From: Eupeodes corollae
Taxonomy: Eukaryota; Arthropoda; Insecta; Diptera; Syrphidae
Direction of reading: 5' to 3'
Assembly: GCF_945859685.1 (NCBI RefSeq)
Contig: NC_079148.1
Span: 22,951,946-23,015,945 of the forward strand
Length of the DNA stretch: 64,000 nt
Under the pieces are notes generated by a model. It searched no databases. It was not told the DNA's origin and worked only from the letters and a program-made list of their open reading frames with translations. The translations under genes were made by a program, and so were the position numbers. Shown one piece after another: positions 9,994 to 20,443 of this stretch (position 1 is the stretch's first letter; every line of letters starts with the position of its first letter).

Positions 9994-12900
9994 ATGGATT
10001 CAACTATTATTTGTCGGGCATGTCTTAATGAAATTGCTCGTCAGTACATCTCCCTAGATACTCCTCTCAACGATACCACAGTTCTAGATGTTTTCAATTA
10101 CTGTACTAATCTCAAAGCGAACTTAAACGATGATTTCCCAACGAGCATATGCATTCCCTGTGGCAGAGCTTTGCAAGCAGCATACGATTTTATTAAAACG
10201 GCCTTCGAAACAGACCAAATACTTCGCAATAGCATTGGAACTGGAGAACAACAGTCAGTGAAAGAGAGCGCTTCACAAGAAGAAAATATAATTCAAGAAC
10301 TTAAGGAGGTTGGTAAATAAGAACGATCCTGAATTGTGATTATTCGTGCAGCTTTTGATAACATCATGAACTTTCAGATTGAATATGATATTGATAAAGA
10401 ATATGCTGAAGAATATATCGAAAACATAGATGATACTGATATCAAGGAAGAAAATGAGCATTACCAATTCCTTACTCTATCACCTAAAGAAGAAATTGAT
10501 GTTGAACTAATCGACGAAGGTGAACATTGCTATGTGGAATCAATAAACGAAGCAGAAGTTCCTGAAGAAAGTATCGAATCTCAAAAATATGAACTCACAG
10601 ACGAGGCTGATAATTGTTGCAGTAGAAGCGAAAACTCTTGTAGATAACCTAACTTACAGCACAAATTGGGAATATAAATATAAAGATGTATATTTTTTTT
10701 TCTAGACGCCCATGAAGGATTTTTAGAAGATGCTGAAGATATCCAATATCAGAGTGACAATAAGGAAGGGACTATTGAAGGAAAAAAACAATCTAAAGGT
10801 AATTTTTTTGTATGCTTAAAAGTCGTCAATTGAGCAAAGTAACATTTTTAAATCCTTTTTAATTCCTTATGTACTTCCCGCTCAATTTATAAGTACTTTG
10901 AATTTCTTTTGTACTTTATTTTATTTTTATTCCATAAGAATTGACTTAATGAAAGCAAAAGTTTTTAAACGGGAAGTTTAAAAAAGGAATTGAAGTTACT
11001 TGGAAAATGTTAGTCTATTATAAATAAATCATATTTAAAAACAATTTTGCTAAACTAATTAAGTAAACAATTGTATTGATCTAGAAATCTAATGAAATCT
11101 ACGTGTAGGCCAACGAACAATTATTATTTAAGGGGATCATGACGGTCTGTTTTGTAGGGTTTTTTTTGGCATACATTTAAAAATTTGATTGAAAATAGTT
11201 CATTCTATTCAGGAACATGTGTTGAGTGTACCCTACAATTTTCAAGTCATTCGGTAAAGCCGTTTTTTAGATATGATTTAAGAAAACTTGAAAAACCCAA
11301 TTTTGAGATAAACGCGTTCCAAGTCCGTTTAAACTATGAAAATTTCAACATATCCTCAATCGACTAAGCCTTGTCGATAGAGTATTCCTTCCTCTTCCTC
11401 ATGAAACTCTTTCAAAGCAGATTGTTGAGCTCTAAAGTCTATTCTGCCATCCCTTACTCACCGCTCAGATTGTGAGATTCGGTTTCTATTACATTTCTTA
11501 ACATAAGTATCACGGAATAAGTTCAACCAAGCCAGGAAGGCCTGCAACGCCCATATTCGACGAACCAAATTTTTACATGGCCAACAATTACGTCAAAAAA
11601 TACTGCAATGTCCCAAAGGCAGTAAAAATTTTTGGCCATTTGTAAAAAACATGAGGAATTCTTCCTCTTCCTCAGTTCCTACGCTCGTTGTGAATGACAC
11701 TCCATTTGTTAGCTCTTTAGAGAAAGCAAATCTTGTTGTGGCTGCTCCTCAAATAGAAAAATGTGGTTAGAAAAACTAGTTATAAACCAAATATTCCATT
11801 CCTCGTCCTTCATTTGATACGTTGTTTTTGTGTAGGGTTATGCCGTCGTTTCGTCCATCGTTAGCTCGTCCCAGTGTTCAAGATCCATACCTGTGAAAAA
11901 AAATTTCTGCCACTTCCAGGTTAGAGTCATGTGTATTGTGTTTCCTTCTGTAGATTCCTTTTTTTGTTTTTGTTTGTTCCGCACTCGTGCTTGTTTTTAT
12001 CCTTTTTTGTTAATTTAAATTAAAATAATCACCCGGAGGCACTTGCGCACAGAACAAAACTCAAAATAAAATAAACAAAGACTATGTGACGTCTGTCATA
12101 GCTGGTTGAAACGTTAGCGAGGGCCCAAACCCAAACTAGTTTAACTAAAGCTAACTGATAGAGGGAGTAACTGGCTCTATCGGAAGACACAACCGACGTC
12201 GGTAAGAAGAATCCGATGTATATAAAAAAGGCAGAAGCCGTTGAAACAACTGACGGTAATTAATTTACATAAGATGGAATTGAATATATGTATCGGATGA
12301 GGTGATGGATTAGGTATAGGATGAGGTGATGTACACTCGGTCCGTACAGTAGTGCCTCAGGTGACTGCAACTAACTGAAATAGAACTAGTGGGTGGCAAT
12401 CAGTCCGGAGGCATCACAGAGCAAAGACAGCCGAGTAATTACGTATGGCAGTTTAAAGAAAAATAAATTAAAGAAGTCGTGTTGCAATGCAATAATTAAA
12501 ATAACAAAAAAAAAGGAAATTTTATTCAAATTTGTATTTATTGAAAGTGAAGTGTAAACTGCGCGGGTGAGTTTGCTTGCTATTTGAAGCAAATAAGTGT
12601 TAAGTGTTTTTTGTATACAAAAAGGTGGAAGATCGAAGTCAGCTTACGACCGCGGGACATACCCGGCAAAACGATTTGAGGAGTTCCCTATCCGGAAAAA
12701 AAGGCCTGTGAAGTACCCGGGCTCTCAAGTAACGCTCTTTTATTTTACTTTTTTCGTGGAACGTCCATCCGCGCAGTGAGAAAAAAAAGAAGTTTAAAAA
12801 AAAAAGAAATTTAAAAAGAAGAGAAGTTAAAATAAACGAACAACCAAATAAAAAAGAGTTCTTAAGAGCCAGAGGATCCGGTCTGGACCTCGAGGCGAGG

Positions 12901-15900
12901 TGGGCAGCGCACAGGACGCCGCTCCATACAGACGTACATCCGTGACTTTGCTACGTAGTCATCAATACGAGGATTTATTGCCCTAAATCCCTTTTTTGTT
13001 TTGTTTTAAATTATTATTTCATTTCTTCCTACATATATATAATTTTATTAAATTTCATTTAATTACTATTATTTAATTTTTATATACATATATTTATTTA
13101 TTTATTCATTTTTTTCCTTACCTTTTTGTTTTTTTTTCCTAGTTACATTCATTTATTTAAATATTTTTTTTTTAAATTTATGGAAATTTGCGTTAGTTTT
13201 TTTTTGTATTTCTAAGTTTTGTGATAGGGAAATTTCAGCGATTTTGGTTTTTTTGTTTATTTCGTTCAGGGAAGAAGTCGCCGACGTCGCCAGTGCGAAG
13301 AGGGGTTCCTCTTACGTCCCTCGCGACGGAATATTTTGCATCCCCCCTTTTTTATCCACCCGCAACGAGCTCTTTGTAGGTAGGGAATAAGGGTCCGATT
13401 AGGGTAACAAAAAAACGAATAGGAAACGCTTCATATAAGGGACGCTGGAGAAGCAAAGATTCGCCGCGTGGCTCCGGCGATCAAAGCTCCCATGGTTGTT
13501 TTTTTGTTGTTGTTTGGAACGAAGAAATTTCCCTAAGTGTTTTGGTCTTTATTGCTTTAATCTTTGTTGTACATTTTATTGACGTAATTAGGAAATTAAG
13601 TTAATAAAAAGTTAAGATTTTTTGTAAATACGATGCTATCAATCAATGTAAAAATGGAATAGGAAGTTATTTCCAGGGGGGTGCGGTATGGGTGACTTAA
13701 TTTTAGGTTTGGCGGGAATGTAGTTCCACGGCAGGGAACTTTCCTGGGTCCGCTTTTGGGGAATCCGAAAACCAGGCCGAGTGGATTCCAGGAAGGGTGG
13801 GTAAAGGCCAGGCCGTGACGTCATCAGCGGCCGCCGAGAAAAGTGAATGAAGTGGTGGTAGTGCACAATTAATTAAAAATATTCGGCATGATTTATGTTT
13901 TTATAAAGAGGTGAGTCCCGGTTACGGTAGCAAGACCCCCCCAACATCCGACGAGCTCAGCTGTGCACTGCAAGCATGCCGAAGCTACCGTAATGGACAT
14001 TCCTTCCTCCACCCAATCCCTATCCTAGTTCCCAATTTAAGATTTACCTTCTTCGACCGACCCGATCCTACCTATACCTTTCCCATTTACCTAACGACAA
14101 CTAGCACCCAACCTCGTTATGAGATAACATCCAATGTCAGTAGAGGGTGTCCTACCTCAATGCAAAGGGCACCCTACTCCGATACCAATGTCTCCCGATT
14201 CCTTCCTTCTTCCTTTTCCTCTCTCTTCCTCTCCACCTCATTATAATCTCTTTGCTAGGCAGTTCGCCGCCAATTCAACTCTGCCAGTGAGTGTTATGAC
14301 TCCGCCTGTACTTGAGCGAGTTAATGATTCTATGGGGCAAATCCCCTCTATTGTTCTGAAGATATGTTCTTCATCGCTGGCAAAACCACTGCGTAAGCTT
14401 TTTCATCTGTCCTACTCCTCAGGTCTCGTTCCGAGCGGATGGAAAACCGCATTTGTCCAGCCTATTCCCATAAAAGGCGAATCTTCCTCACCGTCTAATT
14501 ATCGACCGATTGCACTTACGTCCCTTCTTTCCAAGGTCATGGAAACGCTGATTAATTATCAGCTCAACAAATATCTTGAAGAACGGAAGCTTCTTAATGA
14601 CCGACAGTATGGCTTTCGTAGCAATAGGTCCACTGGTGATCTCATGGTTCATCTCACCGAACAGTGGAACAAATCTTTACATAGTTTTGGAGAAAGTAAG
14701 ATTATTGCACTAGATATTTCAAAAGCATTTGATAGGGTTTGGCATCAGGCTCTCTTATCGAAAATGCGTGCTTTCGGTTTGCATGAATCCCTCCTTCATT
14801 GGATTAGTGATTACCTTTCGAATCGTTCAATACAAGTTGTATTGGATGGATTCAAGTCTGAAAACCACAAAATAAATGCTGGTGTGCCTCAGGGCTCTGT
14901 TTTATCTCCAACACTCTTTCTCATTTTTATTAATGATCTGCTGTCTGCAACATCTAATTCAATACATTGTTTCGCTGACGATAGTACTCTTAACTTTTCA
15001 TATTCGTTTTCAGATTCACACCCCTCTTCTTCGGATGTGGAACTGCAACGACAAAATATGATAAGCTCATTAAATTCCGACCTAAACAGCATTGTACAAT
15101 GGGGAATAAGAAACCGCGTGGAATTTAATGCTTCGAAAACGCAATGCTGTCTTGTATCGTTAAAGCGAGATATACCCCCCCTGCCATTATCCATAAATGG
15201 CACTTGCATCGAGGAAACTGAACATCTGGATATTCTTGGTATGTGTATCACCAACCACCTTTTGTGGAATGATCACATACGCGATGTCGCCAAAAATGCC
15301 GCAAGATGTTTGGGTTTTCTAAGGCGATGCAAGAAGTTTTTCTCCCCCTCTGATCTGGCTGTTATTTACAAGACTTATACACGTCCAAAGCTTGAGTATA
15401 ACTCCCATATCTGGGCTGGTGCTCATGCAACTTACTTAAGCCTCTTGGACAGTATTCAACGTAGAGCATTTAGACTGATTGGTGATATTACCATCATAAG
15501 ATCATTTACGTCACTTGAACATCGTCGAAATGTTTCTTGTCTCACCCTCTTTTACCGTTATTTTAATGGTTTAAGCTCTAGAGAAATAGCCAGCTGCATT
15601 CCTCCCCTTAAACAGTTCAACCGTAATACTCGCGCTTCTAGGAATGCTCATCAATATACCCTCGAGCCCAACTTCAGTCGTACTGTCAAGTACGGAGATT
15701 CGTTCTTTAGCCGTACTATGTGAATGTGGAATGCCTTGCCACACTCTGTCTTTCCCAGCTATTGCAATATTCAGGAATTCAAAACCAATGTGCACCGACA
15801 TCTCCTTTCAACCCCTCTCTCCCTTTCCTAGTGCTCACACTGTGTCTACATAATAAGGGTAATATATCCCTTTGAGTGTGTGCTTATTATAAAAAAAAAA

Positions 15901-18900
15901 ATAAAAAAAAACGTAACCGACCATACTTTTAAAACACCTTATAACCCTTCATAAAAGTTAATAACTTATGCAAGAAATTGTAAATGTTTTGGGGTAGAAA
16001 TGAAGATGCTTAGGAGAAAAAGTCTAAATAAAAGCATTCAAAGATTCGTTATTGATTTGTCTCTTTGTTACTAAACAATGAATTAATAATTCGTCTTTCG
16101 ATAAATCTTCGAAAACAGTTTTGATGGCTACTTGTACTTCTGGTATTCGATATGGTTTATCGTAGTGAAATTGGTCGAACTGCGTTCTAGCTTCTGCCTG
16201 ATGTTATTTACTTCGACTTTTTGACCAAATTGATTTGTAGGGTTTTTATCTGAAACACATTTGTAATAAAACGTTGCCCAAACTTCCTTTTTCATATCTT
16301 CAATCAAATCTGGATGGATTATTAGTAAGCTCACCTGGCCATTTCTTCTAACTGCTGTATCTTTAAAACGACTTTGAGTTTTAAAAATCACTTTACTACC
16401 GTAGACATGTTAAGAAAGCAATTTATAAAAAAAGTCAGTTTTTTTAAGTCTATCACATAAGATGACCCTCTAAGGTACATATGGTTAGGTTAGGTTAACG
16501 TGGCTGCGGATTAGAATCCACACACTTAGGCCAAAAGAAAGGCCCATTGTTATACCACATGAATCTAGAGAATTACTTCTTACTAGTCGAACCATTTTGA
16601 ACTTTTTATAAAGCGAAAAAGATATTTGATATCCTTTTTAGCTAGTTCACTGGGATTATCAAAAGAATAAACCCCAAGATGAAGTTTGTTTCTAAATGAA
16701 AGAGCAGGGCAAGTGCAGAGGAGGGGAGAGATTGTTTCCTCTTCTTCTGCCTCCATACAGCTCCTACAGAAGTCATTTGAGGCTACACCAAGTCGTATTG
16801 CGTGTCTGCCTATAAGACAGTGTCTCGTAAGGACATCTATTAGGGAGTTAATATGAAGTCTGCTTTGAGATAACAAGTCTTTAGAGCGCTTTAAGTCCAG
16901 TGAAGGCCATATGAGTTTTGTGGCTGCGCACGTTGGCAAATTGTGCCACCTAGAGTTTGCTATCGCGAAAGCTGTTTCTGTTAGCAGAGGTTTACATGCA
17001 GCTATCGGTATACCTATCTCCTCCTTTTCAGGTGAAATAGGCATGACGGTTCCATTTTTAGCGAGTTTATAGGCTTTACAATTTCCCGTGATGTCTCTGT
17101 GGCTAAATTGCTGCGCCATCTCCATAAGTGACGATCGACAATCGAGGACCGTTTGAGATTTGGTTGAGACACCGTCAAGAGATTTAATAGCAGCCTGACT
17201 GTCAGAGGAGATGCGGATATCAGAAGTTGATATCACGTTTTCTCTTAGCCAGGAGAGAACCTCTTTGATCGCTAAAATAAGACGCTACAATGATTAGGGA
17301 GGCGGAATGACACCACCATACTGCAAAACCGTACATAAGTATTGGTCGGATGACCGATGTGTATAACCAGTAGGTTATGCGAGTTTGAAAACCCTATTTG
17401 CTTCCTATGGCTTTCTTGCAAAGGAAAATAGCTGCTGTAGCTTTTTTAACTCTTTCCTGTATATTAGATTTCCAACTTAAAATTTTGTCTAATATCAGAC
17501 CAAGATATTTGGCTTCATTGGTAAAAATTAGTGGTACACCTTTTATTGAAGGAGGTACAATTACTGGGATCTTGTATTTCCGTGTGAAGGAAGTCTCTCA
17601 GTGTATTAGGATGCTCCCCTGTGACGGCGATAGCAACATCATCGACGTATGCAACCTCTCTAAAGCCTTCCTTCTCAAGGGATATTAGTAGTTCATTTAC
17701 CACTATGTTCCACAGGAGAGGGGACAGAACACCACCTTGCGGAGTGCCTCTACTGACAGACCTTTTCGTGCAAAAAACCCCCAACTTAGAGTTGATGATC
17801 CTTCTTTTTAGCATTAGATTAATCAACTCACAGATTGAGTATTCGACGTTTAGGGTCTTCATAGCAGAAGTGATAGCGGAAGTGTCAACGTTGTTGAAAG
17901 CGCCCTCAATAACCAGGAAGGCCACAATAGTATATTCCTTTTGCTCTAGGGAGTATTCGATAGTTCTTACCAGAGTGTGCAAGGCTGTTTCTACCGATTT
18001 CCCTTTGCAGTAAGCATGCTGAGACATTGATAGTCTCTTCTCAATGTTGTTACGAGTACGTATATGGATATCGATCAATCGTTCCAGAGTTTTGAGAATA
18101 AAATATGATAGGATAATAGGTCTTAGGTCTTTAGGGTTGACATGCGAGCATTTGCCCGCCTTGGAAATGAAAACTACCTTTACATCTCTCCATCGCTCAG
18201 GTACATAGACCAGATTTATACAACTTTTGAAGATCATCTCAATGATGGGCAAGTTATATCAATGGTAAGTTGAGCTCAGGTGGTACGATTTGATCTGGAC
18301 CTAGAGTTTTATAAGGTTTGAAACTATTTATAGCCCATGTCAATTTTTCTTTTGTAACCAGACCTTGAGGAAAAGTTAAGTTAATACCCGACCCAGGACA
18401 GTTTGTTGTATTAACGGATTTGGAACTATCCGGGAAGTGGGTGTCTAGTAGGAGGTTTAGCGTTTCTTCGCAAGAGTTAGTCCATGTACCATCTGAGTTT
18501 TTAAGACAACTAGGCATGGTTAGATTTGTCGAGAGAATCTTCCTTATCCTTGATGCCTCCGAGGACTGTTCTATTAAGTTACAGAAGGTTCTCCATGAGG
18601 ATCTTTTGCCTATTCTCCATTCTAGTTTATACTTTTTTAGGGATTCTTTATAGGAGTCTCAATCTTGGGGATGTCTAGTCTTTTTTGCTCGATTGAAAAG
18701 CCTTCTACAATCTTTCCAGAGTGTTTCTAGTTCAGCAGCCCACCAATATGGTTTCTTCTTTCCCCGCACTGTAGTGAGGGGGCAGGCAGTTCCCACATGG
18801 CTTTATTGAGGGCTGCTGTAAGCTTATCGACCTTTTGATCGAGTTCAAGAGCGCACAAGGGCGGATCAGAAAGTTCTGGTTAAATCAGATTTTTTAGAGT

Positions 18901-20294
18901 CGCCCTATATTTGTGGCTAATCTGTTTTTCTATAATTCCGGAATTGGATCGGTTTTAGGGTCCCTTCAATAAGTGTGAATTGGATGTATCTATGATCGGA
19001 GAACGAGTTCTCCTTTGATAATCTCCAAATCAATATTTTATTTGAGAGATTTAACGAGACAAGAGTCAAATCTAAAACTTCTTGTCGATTTTTAGTGACG
19101 GAAGTTGGTTCACTACCTACATTACTTACTACCAGATTACTTGTTTGAATAAAATAAAAAAAAATGGGCCTAGCACTTATAATCTTTTTAATTTTTTAAA
19201 GCTAATCGCCTTTATAAGTGTGATTCATGTGAAAAACAATTCAAAAACATGTTGAGCCGAAATAAACATGAATTCTTCGAGCACAGAGAAGACGATGATT
19301 CCCAACACCGAAAGTGCAAACTTTGTGACTTCAAAACATCAAGCTTAAGTTCCTGGCAGACGCATAGATATCGTCATGAAAATCCCACTCAAAAGAAATA
19401 CCTTTGTTCATTTTGTCGTAAGTTGTTTTTTTTATTTAATTATATTCATTTAATAATTACAAACAAAAAAAAACCTAGCAAAAAAGTTCGCCAATCCGAA
19501 GTCATTACTAATGCACGAAGATTATCGACATGGCAACAAAGAACGTGCGGCAAAATGCGAGAAATGCGGAAAAAAATTCATGAATAAACAAAAGCTCGAT
19601 TATCACATATTGAGTGCACATTCAAATGGTCGCAACTATCAGTGTCCTGAGTGTCCGAAAACATTTAAAAATAGCTTCCAACTCCGAGCACATAAGAAAC
19701 TCCACACTGAACGAACCATTGAGTGTCCCGAGTGTGAAAAGAAATTTCTTCGAAATGTTGACTTGAAAGTTCATATGAGAATACATACTGGTGAACTGCC
19801 GTATCAATGTCATCTCTGTGACAAACGTTATAGAATAAAGGTAAGACTAACCTATCATATGCAAAAACATCTAGGAACCAAGCACGTGTGTGAGATATGT
19901 TCGTGTGAATTTAATAGTAAACCTAGATTACGGCTGCATATGTTTGAGCACATTGGAATGCCGTTTGTATGTGACCATTGTGAGATGGGATTTAAAACGA
20001 GATTAGGGTGAGTATTGTATTTGTGTAATTTTGTATTCTCAAGAATTTGTCCAAATTATATTTGAGTATCGAATTCTTCTTAAACCGTTACATACTCAAT
20101 TACTCTTTGGTAGTACATATTTTTAATTTTGTTTATATTCTAGGTTAAGTCGTCACACGAAAGCTGTTCACAATATCATAATGACCGATGATGAATTACT
20201 ACAGAATAGGCTTAAAAACGAAAGAAATATTAAAAGAGGGATTGTCAGCGATTTGGCTTTACTTGATCATTCCAATGCTGAGTTAGAGGTTTAA
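9994..20294 (+). CDS. ZAD-domain C2H2 zinc-finger protein with TE-filled intron (second of three)
   Basis: Six exons: 9994-10312, 10352-10621, 10706-10798, 19202-19417, 19479-20007 and 20144-20294, total 525 residues with consistent phases (1,1,1,1,2). Exon 1 is a ZAD (CRAC near residue 7, ICIPC near residue 53). Exons 2-3 are a Glu/Asp-rich acidic linker. Exons 4-6 carry nine C2H2 fingers, several joined by canonical HTGE-type linkers, ending in an HTKAVH finger completed by exon 6. Intron 1 would be only 39 nt with the GTAAAT donor. An alternative (donor at 10307, acceptor ending at 10380) keeps frame with a longer intron, so exon 1/2 borders are tentative. Intron 3 is 8,403 bp of mobile DNA. 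Likely a nuclear DNA-binding regulator; target unknown. Paralogue of the gene at 35902. Confidence 0.85.
10815..11025. repeat. Imperfect fold-back repeat in intron 3
   Basis: A left arm with taacattttt, aattcctt and acttcccg is matched in inverted orientation by cgggaagtt, aaggaatt and aaaatgtta on the right, arms of about 60 bp around an AT-rich centre. It looks like a small decayed MITE. No target duplication is recognised. Confidence 0.45.
11190..11733 (+). pseudogene. LINE family A, 5' part (interrupted by solo LTR)
   Basis: The frame-broken translation matches the linker before the reverse transcriptase of the family-A copy at 45381-47601, including SSSVPTLV.NDTP.VS near 11670-11720. 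Upstream, a YDLRKLEKPNF-like phrase (about 11270-11300) probably belongs to the same element. The copy stops exactly where the LTR-like sequence begins at 11734 and resumes in the same reading at 14245. Stops and frameshifts make it dead. Confidence 0.7.
11734..14244 (+). mobile_element. Solo LTR (about 2.5 kb) of a gypsy family related to the 48.6-kb element
   Basis: It starts TGTTGTGGCTGC like the LTRs at 48574 and 57976 and shares ordered blocks with them: cccgggctctcaagtaac near 12716, aatattttgca and gagctctttgtaggtagg near 13331-13386, a gtggattccagg/TGACGTCA block near 13779-13823, and gtagcaagacccccc near 13927. No gag or pol follows, so it is a solo LTR, presumably left by recombination between two LTRs. 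The flanks AATCT (11729-11733 and 14245-14249) look like a target duplication in the LINE. It is much diverged from the full-length element, hence older or a sister family. Confidence 0.75.
13816..13823. promoter_or_regulatory. CRE palindrome TGACGTCA in solo LTR
   Basis: A perfect CRE (binding site of CREB/ATF-type bZIP proteins) in the same relative position as in both LTRs of the full-length element, with flanking gc...ccgtgacgtcatca conserved while surrounding DNA has diverged. Function is inferred. Confidence 0.5.
14245..15912 (+). pseudogene. LINE family A, reverse-transcriptase half
   Basis: Frame open to 15720 encodes a non-LTR reverse transcriptase: SNYRPIALTSLLSKVMET, DISKAFDRVWH, GVPQGSVLSPTLF and the catalytic FADDSTL, then the thumb and a C-terminal SLLDSIQRRAFRLIGD-type segment. 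Against the copy at 45381-47601 this one has lost about 28 residues just before IVLK, including the KSAGPDSIP motif, so it is probably inactive. The 3' UTR ends in an A-rich tail near 15890-15912. About 37 codons before 14245 in the same frame are LTR sequence, not LINE. Clade is Jockey/CR1-like by motif style. Confidence 0.82.
15913..16127. other. Intronic spacer
   Basis: AT-rich, no recognised feature; may be part of the element whose frame occupies 16128-16391. Confidence 0.35.
16128..16391 (-). pseudogene. Possible DNA-transposase fragment (Mutator-like pattern), uncertain
   Basis: An 87-residue frame with HPDLIEDMKKEVWATFYYK followed by SDKNPTNQF. This wording recalls a segment that precedes the catalytic core in Mutator-type transposase-like proteins of insects, which normally continues with Cys/His residues that are not seen here. 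The resemblance is from memory of the family pattern only. It lies between two LINEs in the intron. Confidence 0.25.
16483..19140 (-). pseudogene. LOA/I-like LINE with RNase H, copy a
   Basis: Read on the minus strand: end of an endonuclease domain (RQEVLDLTLVS, then FSDHR, about 19085-18990), a linker, a reverse transcriptase (RGTPQGGVLSPLLW near 17760, catalytic YVDD near 17650), and an RNase H domain (ISSDSQAAIKSL near 17210) with a Cys-rich tail (CRSCMEAEEEE near 16740). The RT-then-RNase-H order is known for I/LOA/R1-group LINEs. Multiple stops and frameshifts (for example at 18253 and 17300-17500) kill it. The 3' end terminates in two TTAGG-like units (taacctaacc on the element's strand). 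The same family recurs at 23635 and 27404. Confidence 0.82.
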
Positions 20295-20378
20295 TACTAA
20301 GAAATGATTTTATTACTCTAGTTACCTTATTGTATATAAAGAAAAGTAAATATAAAAGTTTAAAAGAAATATTAACAA

Positions 20379-20384
20379 AATAAA
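20379..20384 (+). promoter_or_regulatory. Poly(A) signal AATAAA of the second ZAD gene
   Basis: Lies 85 bp past the TAA at 20292-20294. Confidence 0.6.
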
Positions 20385-20410
20385 ACTTTTGTCGCTCCCT
20401 CCTTACATAA

Positions 20411-20443
20411 ATAAAGAGTTCTTGACAACTGGTATATCTTTGG
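20411..20443 (+). repeat. Left target-site duplication of LINE B (33 bp)
   Basis: Matches 23371-23403 at 31 of 33 positions (two C/T changes). It directly precedes LINE coding sequence, while the other copy directly follows the LINE's TAA-rich tail. Confidence 0.75.

Noticed and set aside
14134..14244. N-terminal 37 codons of the long frame 14134-15723
   Set aside because: These bases are the end of the solo LTR. Only the part from 14245 aligns with the LINE, so the fusion frame is accidental.
13911..14246. 111-codon plus-strand frame
   Set aside because: Pro/Ser/Thr-rich translation of LTR sequence; no homologous frame in the other LTRs.
16490..16500. Telomeric repeat (TTAGG)n
   Set aside because: Only two units, at the 3' end of a LINE copy; not a telomeric array.
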